A stretch of 64,000 bases of DNA from Linnemannia elongata (Eukaryota > Mortierellomycota > Mortierellomycetes > Mortierellales > Mortierellaceae), in NCBI GenBank assembly GCA_036320915.1, contig JAXBDG010000009.1, forward strand, positions 2,232,001 to 2,296,000, read 5' to 3'. The position numbers and the translations under genes are program-made. The notes beneath the pieces are model-generated. The model saw nothing but the letters and a program-made list of their open reading frames with translations. It had not been told where the DNA came from and did no database searches. This document shows, piece after piece, positions 21,281-33,697 of the stretch. Position 1 is the stretch's first letter, and each line of letters begins with the position of its first letter.

Positions 21281-21957
21281 AGGATAGAGAAGAAATAAAA
21301 GAAAAGAAAATGGACAATTGCAAGATAAGCATTATGGAGATAACAAGCACTAGAGAAAAAAAGGGGCCACCAAGAATTCTATTCTAGACCACGCAAGGCC
21401 CGGAATATGTGATTTCTCAAGAAGAGAGGCAATAATACCAGAGGGTGGTCGGCCTACGAGTTCGATTGTCTCTCCACTACCACACTACCACACCACCTCC
21501 TATTATATTAGCAAATTGCCACACATGCTGTAAGAAGAGATGGGAAGCAGAGTGAGTATCCCCAGTGTATGAGTTGAGTGAGAGGGTCTGTCGATCGGTA
21601 AAATTGATTCCACCTTCCGATCTCAACGATTCACGACCCACATTCGCCCACTTTGGACATACACCTTTTTCTTTATCAAATACCTATGGGTTGCAATCCT
21701 CTTTCATGCTCTGCAAAAGAGCAAGAGTGGGCGTGCAAAGAGAACCAGGTCGTGGAATTCGAACCCTCAACCGAACCATGCACATACCCCATTGATACCT
21801 CTCTTCCTTCCCTCTTTGTTTCTTTTCCTTTGTCTTTGTCTCTCTTTCCCTCATTTCTCTCACCTCATCCACTCTCGCTGATCTCCTCGATACCCTACCA
21901 ACTCACAAACCAAGAACAGCAGCATCTTTTAACGCCACCCTCAGCGAACAAAGAGAC
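21281..21957. other. Intergenic region between GT15 gene and next + gene
   Basis: No supported gene. The 3' part (about 21790-21950) is C/T-rich, as expected for the leader of the gene starting at 21958. A tRNA-like ttcgaa near 21750 does not fold into a credible tRNA. Confidence 0.5.
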
Positions 21958-24900
21958 ATGGACTTTTCTTCATATCGCCTTTCCTATTTGAAATCCATTA
22001 TTTGCAGTTCTATCATCTCCACAACCGTGATCTGCATCATCCTCTCTTTCCCTTGTTTCTCTGACTCTACTTCAACCGGATCCACCTCGGGTTCAATATT
22101 CGTCTCTTCCTCCTCGTCAAGTCCGTACTCCCTAAACTGGCAACTTTCCTCGTTATCAAGGCACCACCACTACCTCAAGCAACACCAAAAGGCACAGGAA
22201 TCACCCAACTGGAACCCGCAGACAAGATCATGGACTTCTGCGACCTTCCGTGATACAGCAGCATACTTCAATGGCAGGGGCAGCAGCAAGAGCAGGAGAC
22301 GGCTCTTGTACCACACTCACCTCCCTTCGATACCAATCTATGGAGGTAACGATGCAGAAGATATGAGGGATGCCGACCCGGACAACTATGACGCACAGAG
22401 GGCTGTATTTCTGAGATATCGACAAAGGCTGCAGAGGAGTCGAGTATCGGATCTCAGGACTAGGAGTAAGCGCTGGGTCGTCGAGACTTTGTTCAGAAGC
22501 CAGGCTCTTCTCAATTCGGAGGACATATACGACGACGACTGGGATGACCAAGAGGACGAAGAAGAGGACGAGTACGAAGATGAGGATTATGACTTCTGGG
22601 AAGGGAAAAAGAAGGAAGAAGCCGGCTTTGACGTTGGGGAAGCAGAGGAAACAAAGGACAAGGAGAGTCGTACCCTGGATACAATCCTTCGACAAACAAG
22701 CACTAGCAGCTGCCCGTGGATTCCACAATGGACACGGCCAACACGGAAGTACAACCACCTCCATCATCAACAAGTACGATGCCGTCTTCGTCGCTTGTAC
22801 CCAAAACACAACATTTTAGTCGATTCTCAACCGCACCAACAACAAGACCAGCTATCGCGCCAACCGATCTCGCATAAGCAGTTTTCACCCCGGTCAAGGA
22901 CAAGAACGACGCGAATATGGAGACTAGAGTCGATACACCCTCAACGGCCAGATCGCCAACAACAGCATCATTATCATTACGACAAACACAACCGGCAGAA
23001 TAAGCACCTGCATACGGCAGGAGGTCGGCATTCTCGTCGTCCCCGGAACGGCCGGCGTCCCTCCTCTTACGGACTTTTGACTTCCGCTTGCACTTCATTC
23101 CTCAACCGCATTTTTTCCCACTCTTCACCTTCTCCCTCTTTTCTATCAACATTTACCGACTGCCGCAGGATCTTGGTGGACTATCTCAGCAACCCAACCA
23201 GACTCGCCAAAAGTTCCAAAGGCGCCATGGACACACTTCTCTTCTTCCTATCGGACCTACATAATGGCTTCTCGTTCCTCCTACACCAAGACTTTGTCTC
23301 TGCCCTCTTCTCGACGGCACCGCCAACCACCTCAACGCGCTTCCCACACCAAGCCCTGCACCATGCACCATTCTCCTCATGGTTTTCCAACTACGATCAT
23401 TATGGGAGTAACAACGTCCACGGACCACAGCGGATCCCTCCTCACCCACTGCTGGAAATGGCAGCCTCCAATATCCCGATCCGATTAGGGCTGTTGGTTA
23501 TCCTCTGTCTTGGCGCGTTCTATTACTGTGTGACCACAATGGAGCAACAGCAACGACAAATCGCAGGTGTGGATGGTGGTGCAGGCTCAAATTGGCTCGC
23601 TGATCCCGTCCCAGCCACCTCTACTACCGCCACCAACTCTAATTCGACGACCGCTTCTACGAGCGGCGTTGCAACTACAGCAACAGAGAATCACCCTCGA
23701 AGGTCCTTGTCAGATCTGTACCCTTCTGTCACCGGCGCATTTACAACTGCAGGATCAAATGTGTCACTGGGATCAACAAGACGAGCAACAGCAAGAGGGG
23801 TGAGCACACGGCTGACACCAGGTATGACGGCAGCAGAGGTGATGGCTTCACTGGGCAGGAGTGTCAACAACCTTGAGCAACTTCGCCGCCAACAACTACA
23901 GCAACAGAGATTGGGAAGTCAAATTTTGAACCTCACTCTTGTGAATGGTGTACACACTGATCCTGAATCTGCAGGTAACAAGCCTTTTTTTTTCCTATAT
24001 ATGCGCATCGCATTTTTTTATGATTGCTTGTAAACGCATATGCTAATACCAAATTTCATGTTTCTTTACTAGATCCAACAACAACAACAACAACACCTTC
24101 AACCCCAGCGTCGATCACGGCAACTCTCATCTCTGCGCTTATCCGGTCCACAGCCACTGCGATGGCCTTCACATGCGGGACACACAATCACTTACACTCA
24201 CACATGCCGCCCTACTCTGCCTCAACAACTCCCGCCCTCCCTTGCTCAAACGTGTTCTCAGGATCTGAGAAGGTCACAGATGATAAGCCTGGTTTCGAGC
24301 ATGAGTGGAAGGAGAACACCAAGGATGGCGATATAGACCACAAGGTTCAAAAAAAGAAGGATTTCCAGCAAGATGTTCGACAATCAGCCTACAAGGAAAA
24401 GCAAAAGGGCCTTGACAACAACAACCAAGACGACGACGAGACCATCTATCAAAGCGAACAAGAGTACGGCCACTTCTCAACTACAGGGCTTTTCGACACC
24501 GAGGACAAAACATTGAGAGAGTACCGCAACATGATGTACTACTCTTCCAATTACCCTTTTCATTACGGTGCTACCTTTGGAAGTGGGGGAGGGGAGTCGA
24601 GTCGGTCCAATTCTCGTCGTTCTAGCATCTTTATGCCTTCTCCCTCGCCTCCTGTCCCAGTTTTGGATCAAGTCGCCGCCGCCACCACAGCTGTTATCAG
24701 TCACATCAGCGAAACACCAGGACTGGTGGAGGTGGAAGAAGAAGAAGAGGAGGAGGAGATATCGCCTTTCTGGAATCACTTTTATACACTAGACGCGTTA
24801 CAATCATTCATCAGCGATCGCCTCTCTACCGCCGCCACAGGAGGACCTTCATTCGTTCCCTCACACCAGCTACAACAGCGCGTTTTATATTCTCGCCCAT

Positions 24901-25133
24901 CACCTCGCCGGAAGTGGACCAGCAATAAGACACGGCCACGCAACAGGATGACAACGAGGGCTCTGCCGAACAGATCACCTTCAATGTTTAAATCTTCTTC
25001 GATTGTGCCTTCTGCCTCAATTCTCTCGCCCTCTTCTTCGCGCTCAGTATCAGTGTTGGCGACAACAAGTTCCACTTTAAGTTCTAGACGACATCGTGCC
25101 CGCAAGGCGCGTCAACAAAGCCATATTCAATAA
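21958..25133 (+). CDS. Unrecognised protein with signal-anchor and internal membrane segment
   Basis: Predicted 1025-aa protein from exons 21958-23974 and 24073-25133; the GTAACA..CTAG junction keeps frame. I do not recognise a family. Visible features: a hydrophobic N-terminal segment (about residues 12-34, IICSSIISTTVICIILSFPC), a strongly acidic patch at about 182-225, a clear membrane helix IPIRLGLLVILCLGAFYYCV at about 506-525, and an S/T-rich, then basic, C-terminus. Residues about 244-374 are unusually rich in R/H/Q, while another frame over the same bases looks more protein-like, so part of the middle may be frame-shifted or contain an unseen intron. The stop codon overlaps an aataaa-rich stretch. 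Confidence 0.7.
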
Positions 25134-25248
25134 AATAAAATAAAAAAATTAATCTCACATACGCACACAGCACCAGGTTTATTCCTCTATTTTTGTTTTC
25201 CATGGGGGAGCATTGTTGTTCAAAGGTGTTAGATGTGCCCATCCCACA

Positions 25249-25281
<33 letters not shown>

Positions 25282-25382
25282 CAGATGGAGATAATAAAAG
25301 CCGTTTATTCTACCTCCCACTGGTTACGCTTGCCTGTTTATCTTGTTCCAGAGTAAGCTCAACCCTCATCAACGAGCAAAGG

Positions 25383-25416
<34 letters not shown>

Positions 25417-26474
25417 GCGGGAGTGGCAGTAAAGAGAAGACATGCAGTGGGTGGCAATGTCGAAGAATAAAAGCGTGCAAAATGTGATGAGAGTATGTCA
25501 ATGGCAATGGGGACGAGTCGAAAGGAGGGTGGTAGAATTTACTGACTCTTTTTTTTACTATTGTCCGTTAGACCTCATCGCGTGGTAACTAAATATGTCT
25601 GAATGGAACGCTTTTTTACGCGTCAAGGGGCCGTCAATAGATTCTGTTCGTCCTGCTCATGTCGATTCACAAAAATATGCACACATGCAAAAAAAAAAAA
25701 AAGCTGTCAAAACTGCCTTAAAAAGCTACCGCTCGTCTCCTTCTGTTCATATGACCATCGTCAAGGTATCATATACAACTTTTAACCAGCCATCATTTGT
25801 TTGTCACAGCGGTCATTTTTGATATTGAACCGCTTTGTGAATCGGTCTTTCGTCTGGGACGGAAAAAGATTCATAAGCCTGATATGTCCTGTTGGTTTGA
25901 CTCTTGTTGATGTCATGTTGGTGAAGCAGCAAGGGGGGAGGGGGGGCATGACGGGGTTAAAGGACAAGGAAGAGGGACAAGGTCAGGAACTGGACCTGCT
26001 AGAACAGGGGGCCCACCCCCAACCAAGAGCATTTTGCACATCAGAAAAAAACTAAATGTTATAACGACTTTTCACGCTTAGTTTCCCAAATCTCTCACCT
26101 TCAATAACAAGGATCAAAAAAAAAAAATGCTGTGTAAGGCGTTTTCCCCCCTTTTTCCCTTTCGCATGTCCCTTTAACTCCCCCTTGTCCCCCCCGGTTT
26201 TTTTTTCCTTGCCTACTTTTTTTTTTCCTTGCCCTTTTTTTTTTTTTTCTTATCCTACTTTACTGCACATCAACTTTTTGAAAAACAATTGGGTTTTGTC
26301 CTTTTACTTACACCTTTCAATGGCTGGCTGCACATCGGTGCGTACTGTCGACGCATACAAGAAAAAAGAATGGTAGAAAACAATATTTATTCCTCAAATA
26401 ACATCATTCCTTTCCCCTTCAACTCCCTCTTTTTCTACCCTTCCTTCCTCCACCCACAACTCCTTCACACTCTC
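25134..26474. other. Convergent intergenic region with two A30 runs
   Basis: About 1.3 kb without a supported gene between two convergent genes. It includes A30 runs at 25250-25279 and 25383-25412 and T/C-rich sequence near 26200-26450. Confidence 0.6.
25250..25412 (+). repeat. Pair of A30 homopolymers
   Basis: Two runs of exactly 30 A (25250-25279 and 25383-25412) lie 103 bp apart in the convergent intergenic region. Confidence 0.95.
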
Positions 26475-29450
26475 TCAAAGCTTCGACTCAGGCTTTCTCG
26501 CCTTATAAGGTCCCACCTCTCCAAAAATCAAAGGCCTCAAGAACTCCTCATACCCCCAAACAACCCCCCTCTCATCCGTCATCTCCTTCCCATTCAGCGG
26601 CTCATGCTCTGTCATCTCCGCCATACGCTCATACGCCCGTCCATCATACGATCCAAGCGCAGAGTTCAAAAACTTATCCGTGAACCCAAAGCAATCCGCG
26701 AAACCCACTGCGTTGGGTCGGACGGATTTGAGAGAATCCTTGAGGGCTTGACGTGTCCAAGCTGCTTGTTCAGGGGAGAAGTATCCGTCTTCGAGGAATT
26801 CGGCGAGCTCGGTTTCGAGTGTGTAGAAGACGTGGAGGTTGTAGACGGATCGAATGGCCGCCAGGAGGGCTTCTTGCTCTGGAGTGGGGTTGCTGGAGAC
26901 GTTGTAGCGTTTCTCCAGGCCATTGTGGAAGTTTTCAATCATAATGTATTGCACATGAGCCTATTGGAGATAAAAATAATAAAATTAGGGGCAACGGAAA
27001 CGCGTTAAATTACATGTTCAGGGCAAATCAATTGACATCAAATGAACACGCAAACAGGGGCTAAGAAAAGGGTACCTTGGAGAGACGCATGCATTCAAGG
27101 TTAAGGTCCGACCACTGGGCGCCTTGCTTCTCGGCCTGAGCAAGCTCAAAGATCAGACGAGCAGCACGGTGCTGGAAGGCCTTCAGAACAATCTCGGGAT
27201 GATACAACTCCGCCATAGATCTGGCCGCACAGCGTTGTTGGACAAAGCGCTCATGATCGACCAACGAGACAATGTACCGCGAGGGAGGAGACAGGTGCAT
27301 GTCGGGCTTGCGGACCACATCCTTGTACAACTTTAGCAGGTACCTAGACACTTGTTGCTAATATGGTTCAAAGAAAGGAAGGATCATCATGCACTGCACG
27401 GTTAGCGACCTGCTTTTTTTTTTTTTTTTTTTTTTTTCAAAGTGATACGAAAAAAATATCTCACGCTAACAAGCGAGAAAGAGAGTGAGTTTACCACCCC
27501 AACAAATCAAGGCAAAAGACTTACAGTCAAGAGGGCATTTTCACCCTCATAAGTTACAGTAGCCAAGAACTGCCGATGGAAATCAATCATGCCCGAGAAT
27601 AGCGAGAACCCATGTCCTCCCAGACACCGTCTTGCCTCTTCGATTCCATCCGCACCAAGCTTGGTGCAGTATGACTTGAGTCCCGAGGAGTAGACATGGA
27701 CATCCTTCAACAGGGAAGTGTCGCCCTTGGTGATGTCAGCATTGTATTGGGCGTACATATCGTTCATCCAGTATCCTGAAAAGATGGTCGCAAACGCGTG
27801 CGACATGAGAGGGAGGATGCGGTATTGGACAGCTGGGTAGTCAAGGACCTGGGTCTCGAGATCTGTCTTCAAGTCGACGTTGCCCTGACGACGCACCGCA
27901 CTGTATCTCGTCGCAATCGTCACCGCTATTATCCGTTATAAATGAATCATCGTAAGTCTCAACTCTTTGAAAGTGGACATGAATGATCTGACAGGGCAAG
28001 GAGGAAACAGGGCAAGGAGGAAACAAAGAAACGAACCTCGAGCCATGGAGAGGGCAGAGTGGTTAATGAGGGTAGTACGGACAGCGGTCATGCCTCCGTA
28101 GGCAAGTTTGGGATGGATGGGCTTGGAGTACACACCCTCCTTTGACACCTGCGAGAACCTCATCAGCATCTATTTCAAGGAGGGTAGACGTGTTAGCTTA
28201 GTTATGGTCAAAAGACGCAACAAGATATGTATGCTCACTAAAGAGACAGCTTACGTTGGTGCGAGGGATGCGGACGTGGTTGAAACGGGCATAACCATTA
28301 TCCATCGAGATAGCTCCTTGTTTAGGACCCTGGTCCTTGATAACAACACCGGGTAGAGGAGTATGATCTTTCAACGACCGAAGGGGGACCAAGAAAGGGT
28401 GAGCACCATAGTCTTTACCCTTGATGATCAGCTTAGCCTGAACGACAGCATGGTTGGCCATCTTGCCCAAGGTACCAATCCAGAATTTGGCCGAGGACTG
28501 GGTAGGAGAGTTGATGACCCATTGGTCTGTCGCTAAGTCCAAGGTAGCAGTTGTTTCGAGGCGCGAGAGAGCCGAGCCGTGTCCGAGTTCTGTCTGTGCG
28601 TAGCTGTTATTATTTTTCGATCGATTATGGACGGAAGGAAGAAGGGGAAGGGGGAGGGACAAGTGGAAGAGGGCAAATGGAATTGAGCAATTTATGATTG
28701 TGAGAAAGTGTGTGAAAGTACCGAAGGGCGGCATTCGTTCGATTGGTTTATATAGCTTGGCTTACCATCCGATGTAATGGTAGTTCTCGGCGTGAGGGCC
28801 CCAGACCTTGAGCTGCTCGTCGCTCGCCTGCGACCTCAGCACCGGCAAAAACATCGCTATTCATTATTTATTTTTTCCGTGATAAAGGTATTAGGATTCA
28901 TTGTCTGATAAGCGTTTCTATTGTCCACACCTTCAACCTTCACAAACAAGGAGAGTAAACGCTTACATTCATGCAGATGGACGGGGATGTAGTCGTCGAT
29001 GTAGACTTTGAAGTGTGCGGACTCTTCAGGGGTGAGTCCATGCTCATTTCGGAGTTCGACATATCGCTTCACCATGGGCAAAGCCCTCTTGAACCTCTAC
29101 AAAAATAATCCGAGGAAAAAAAAAAAAAAAAAAAAGAAATGTATCTTCATTGTTAGTCCCGTTCCCTTCTCCTTCTCACTCCCCAGTTCGACAACAGCAA
29201 GCAATTGTGTTCAATTGTCTTTTGTTAACCAAAATATATCCCTTTCCCAATTTACCTCAGTGCGCCCAAGAAAGTAGCGGTCGGTACGATCAAACACAGG
29301 TTCACGATCGACCATGGCCTCAATCGCCTTGAGGCGTTTCATTTTCTCTTCTCCGCCATAGAACAGTGCTGTCAATTGAGAAGGGTCAAAGGTACACTTT
29401 GCGCGCTCTGCTGCAATGTCCAGCTGTTGTTGGTTCTCGGCCGACGGCAT
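26475..29450 (-). CDS. Peroxisomal acyl-CoA oxidase (C-terminal SKL)
   Basis: Predicted 688-aa FAD-dependent acyl-CoA oxidase, which performs the first, H2O2-producing step of peroxisomal beta-oxidation. Exons in order: 29450-29256, 29096-28967, 28856-28766, 28603-28255, 28169-28037, 27925-27525, 27357-27076, 26960-26475. Family blocks include GCYAQTELGHGS, KFWIGTLGKMANHAVVQAKL, PGVVIKDQGPKQGAISMDNG, RAVTIATRYSAVRRQ and ARRCLGGHGFS. The expected catalytic Glu is E426 in TYEGENALLT. The protein ends in the peroxisomal targeting signal SKL. Length fits the family (660-700 aa). Introns hold T24 (27414-27437) and A runs. One donor is the weaker GTTCGT (28036). Chain-length preference cannot be read. 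Confidence 0.97.
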
Positions 29451-30556
29451 TCTTTGTTGATGTTTGGTTGTTTTTTATGGTTGTGCGAGGAATGGCGAAT
29501 TGGAGGGGATGGGTGAATGAGAAGAGCAGGAAGTGGCGTCGGTGGTTTAAAGTGACAAGGGTATGTTGAAGAGCCAGGGAGGAAGGAGGTGTGAAAAAAG
29601 GACAAAAGGGTTGGAATGAGATGAGAGATGAAAGAAGAGTAAAAAGGGAGGAGAAAAGAATGAAGGAAGTGAAGAAGAGAGGAGAGGAGGGAGGGAAAGA
29701 AGGGAAGGAGGATACCCTTTTTTCTCTTCTTTTTATCCCTCTTTTGTCTGTCTGTAGGGGGATGGATGGGGAAAAAGAAGAAAAACAGAGTCAAGAAAGT
29801 AAGTGCCCATGAAAAGGGTGAACGGACATAGAAACATAACAGAACACGAACCATGAGAGAGATGCACTAAAAAAGCAAAGACGACGTCGATGCTGACTGG
29901 CTGGGTCGCTATTTAACCTTGTGGGGCGGAACAACGGTGTTATTGCCGACTGGTCTTTATTCGATCATTCCTTCTTGCCTTCTTGCCTCCTTACCTTCTT
30001 ACCTCTCTCTCTCTCTCCCTTTTCGTTATCGAAACAACGCCACAAACATCAATGGATTTCCTCATCGCGTCTCTCCTCCTTTCCCTCCCCCTTCCTCACA
30101 CGTTGTTGAAAGACCCAATCACACCCTCAGACCGACACCTTTGCTGCAAAATCCCCGGAAATGACGGCTCAACCCTCAAGGGAGAATACCCTTCCTTCAC
30201 TTTACCCTTTTTCTTTCCCTTTTTACCCCATCCACTCGCTTACAACAAACACGACTTGGTCCGACCGGACCGTCGACGGACTCGCATCCTCTTGGCCCAC
30301 AACAACACTATTCCTTCTCTTGTCCTTTGTTTCACCAGTCCTCCTTATCCATCTTCTCAAAACCGACTTTCACGAGGCAATTGGCCATAGTATTATGTTT
30401 TTAATAGGGTAGAGGAGGATGAAGAGGGCTTTTTGCATGATAATAGTTTTTTTGTAGGGAATAGCAAGAAACGCGTCTTCTATGACAAATAAAAAGGTCA
30501 AGTCAGGTAACATAACAAAAAAAAAAAGAGAAATGAAGAAAATAAAATAAAAGAAA
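29451..30556. other. Intergenic region upstream of acyl-CoA oxidase
   Basis: About 1.1 kb between two minus-strand genes. It holds the acyl-CoA oxidase promoter and the 3' flank of the Sel1-repeat gene. The + strand is A/G-rich at 29580-29720 and C/T-rich at 29960-30370. No supported ORF. Confidence 0.5.
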
Positions 30557-32567
30557 CTACTTAAAGTGAGCTCCCTGAGCAACGACTTGTCCTTGCATAG
30601 CCTTGATCTCCCACGTCGTCGCGTTCTCCAAGTTCTTCTCAGTTCCAAATCCAGTCTTGTAACAGTTGGCCAAATGTCCCATCGAGGGCACATCTCCAGC
30701 CTGCGCCGCCCTCAAGAACCATGTCATCGCCTCCTTAGGGTTCACTCCAACTCCCTTGCCTTCCTTGTACATGATCGCTACACGTCTCATTCCAATCGCA
30801 TGACCCTTTGTTGCCGCCGCCATCTGCCAGTCGAAAGCCTCGGCCCAGTCGTTCCGCTCGTTGACAGCCATCGCTGCCAGGTTGATACAGGCTTCTGCAG
30901 AGTTGGCATTGTTGTTGGCTCGGACAAACAGTTCCCGAGCCTTGGCCGGGTCCTTGGATCCATTCTCGCCGTTCAAGTAACAGACTCCCAAATCATACGC
31001 CGCCTCCTCATAGTGATTCCGGAGCGCATTCTCGTACCACGCAAACTTCTTCTTGTCGTCCTTTTGCACAAAGTCGCCCTTCTTGTACATCATCCCGAGG
31101 TTGTACATCGCCTTGCCCGATCCAAGTTCCGCGCCCTTGTTAAACCACTCGAACGCCATCTCCATGTTGGCAGGCACTCCACGACCGTTGATGTACGACA
31201 GAGCCAACGCACAGCAGGCATCCGCATGTCCATTGTTGGCCGCTGCTGTGAACCACTCGACAGCGCCCTTATGGTTCTGATTCGTGCCCCATCCATCTCT
31301 GTAACAGTATCCGATCTCGTTCTGGGCGACAGGTACTCCCAGCTGCGCGGCCTTGAGCCACCACTCGAACGCCTTCTCGGCCGACTTTGTCGTTCCTTGT
31401 CCTTGCGAGTACATATTTCCAATCGTTGCCATAGCCTTTCCATTGCCCTTTTCCGCTATTTCGTTATAAACATTTCATATAAAGATAATATATTAGCGGA
31501 CCTTTTTTTTTTTTTTTTTTTTCTATGTTTTACTTGTCAACCGTCATTCAATCACTCATTCACTCAATATGACACCAAAAGAAAAAACAACGCTAAGCGC
31601 AAAACATCAATGAAGGGAAAAACTTACCAGCCTTCTCATAAAAGTAAAATGCCTGCTCAAAGTCGACAACCTTGCCATACATGCCATACTGATGGGCATT
31701 TCCAAGACTCAACAAAGACTCAGGCCATCCGGCAGTTGCTGCCTTCTCGAGCCACTCCATCGCATGGCCGGTATCCTTAACAATCTCGGCCGAAGGCGGG
31801 TTGTTGAGCGACTTTGCATAGACATGCATGGCCTCTGGATGACCCTCCTGTGCAGACTGGAGCAACCACTGCATCCCGACTTTGATGTTCTTTTCCGTGC
31901 CTTTACCGTTCAACAACGCCTCGGCAACCTTGTATTCTGCCAACGACTTGTCAATCACATCAATAGATCCCTCAACCGCCGTCGCTGCTGTCATCCACCA
32001 TCCAAACGCCTTTTCGGCATCTGCCGGAAAGTCGGCTCCAGACCCGGACGTATACAGTTCCGCCAGACGAATCGTCGATTTCGCATCCCCGTTTTTAGCC
32101 GCCGTCTCGAGCCACATCGAAGCACCCTCAGCGGTCGCCTGACAACCCTCACCCTTCATCAGACACTCTCCTACACGACGGGTTGAGGGTGTGTGGCTCG
32201 CATAGGCCGCCTTGAGGTACAAATCAAAAGCCGCCTTGGGATTCTTGGCCACGCCGACACCTCCTCGCGTGTAGAGCTCGGCCAGATGGAATTGTGCCTC
32301 AAGATGACCCTTGTTGGCGGCAGCGGTGTACCAGTCCTCGGCACCCTTGATGTTGGGGACAGTGCCAATGCCGTGTTCGTAGCAATAGGCGGCTCGGAAG
32401 AGGGCGTCGGTTTCGCCGTTGTAGGCGGCCTTGGTGTACCATTGGAGGGCCTGGCCGGGGTTCTTTTGGGAACCCTCCTGACCCTCCTCAAAGTATTGGC
32501 CGAGAAGGTATTGTGCCCTGGGGTCCTCGCGCTGAGCGCTCTCCATCAACGATGCAAACGTGCTCAT
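30557..32567 (-). CDS. Sel1-like repeat (SLR) protein
   Basis: Predicted 612-aa protein from exons 32567-31628 and 31455-30557. Almost the whole length is tandem Sel1-like alpha-hairpin repeats, a TPR relative used for protein-protein binding. Examples are AQYLLGQYFEEG, ALFRAAYCYEHGIGT, AQFHLAELYTRGGVGV, AMYNLGMMYKKGDFV, AAYDLGVCYLNGENG and SMGHLANCYKTGFGT; spacing of about 36 residues gives about 16 repeats. No signal peptide, membrane segment or catalytic domain is seen, so it differs from Hrd3/SEL1L-type membrane proteins and could be a cytosolic adaptor. The intron (31456-31627) holds a T20 run. A G30 tract lies 80 bases upstream of the start codon. The partner is unknown. Confidence 0.93.
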
Positions 32568-33697
32568 GTCTGTATGTTGACTGTGTCGTAAAGGGGTGGT
32601 AAGGGTGTGGGTGTGTATGTTGTGTTGAAGTAGCTATTATCGTTCGAGGGGGGGGGGGGGGGGGGGGGGGGGGGGTCGTCTGTCGTAAGTCCTGACCAGT
32701 AATAGGGAGGAAGGGAAAAGGGGGAAGGAGGTCTCTGGCAGTTGAGGGTGTGACTTGAAGGTGGCGATGGTGTAAAGGTGACGGTGGGCTGTTGGTGGTC
32801 TAGTCAAGCTCAGTCAGAGGTGTGAAAAGTGGGAAGGAAGAAGGGAGTTGTCGTGATGATGATGCGATGTGGAAGAGGCGTATGTGTGAATTGTTGTTTG
32901 TTTGTTGTGGTTTGGGTATAAAGGAGAGGGAAGAAAGAAGTTGATGAGAGTGAAGGAGAAAGGATGAGAGAAGGGGGAGGTAAAGAAGAGAGGAGGGAAG
33001 GAGAGGAAAGGAAAGGGAAGGAAAGGAAAAGAAAAGAAAAGAAAAGAAAAGGGCGCCTGTTGTTGTTGTTGTTGTTGCTGTTGATGAACAAAGAAAGACA
33101 AAAGGAAGGTCAGGCAGGTGGGTGCTGCTGCTGCTTTTGAAAAATGTGAGTTGGAAGTGTTGGCTGTTGCTATCGATATGCAGCCAGGTCTTGCTTGACA
33201 GGGGCACTAAAGTGTGTGTGATACATGGCTCACCCACTGGCTGGATGGCTGGCTGACATCCTCTCCTTTCCTTTCCTTCCCAAAGAGGCTTAGGACAATA
33301 GGACAAAGGGGGGAAAAAATCATGAGTGTCTGGCATGCACCACAACCACAACCACTCTTCGCACTTTTTGTATCGTTTCAGGGCGAAAAAAGGTCGCGAA
33401 TGCCATTGGGGGGGGGGTTCTTAAATCTTGTGAGCAACTGCAACTTGCAAAGAATACAACAATAAACGAGCTCACTTTCTTTCTATCCTCCCTCTCATGT
33501 CTTCACACGGTAACGAACAACAACAACAACAAGGTTGAAAGTGAATAAAAAAAAATAAAAAAAATAAAATCATAGCGAGAGCACAATTCCACGCCGTTGT
33601 GTGAATAGAACCTTTATTCCTTGGTAACGTGTCTCTGTCGGTTAAATGTGTCGACAATGTGTGTGCGTGTCTGGGTTTCATATCTGATGAGATCCGT
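32568..33697. other. Intergenic region with G30 tract, Sel1-repeat gene promoter
   Basis: About 1.1 kb between two minus-strand genes. Next to the Sel1-repeat start lies the G30 run. Further right the + strand is A/G-rich (32930-33055), followed by a short gttgtt repeat at 33058-33080. No supported ORF. Confidence 0.6.
32648..32677 (+). repeat. G30 homopolymer
   Basis: An uninterrupted run of 30 G on the + strand, 80 bases upstream of the start codon of the minus-strand Sel1-repeat gene. It is C30 on that gene's sense strand. Confidence 0.95.

Noticed and set aside
21700..21790. tRNA-like B-box (ttcgaa) on the minus strand
   Set aside because: No matching A-box, T-stem or acceptor stem could be folded around it.
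22670..22706. A 37-nt GT-AG intron candidate in the 1025-aa gene
   Set aside because: Too short to be a normal intron, and the downstream alternative frame still meets stops.
29983..30390. 135-codon plus frame upstream of acyl-CoA oxidase
   Set aside because: Pyrimidine-rich intergenic DNA, no recognisable domain or start context.
30566..31780. A 404-codon plus-strand frame over the Sel1-repeat gene
   Set aside because: Antisense to clear Sel1 repeats and its composition is R/L/H-rich without a domain.
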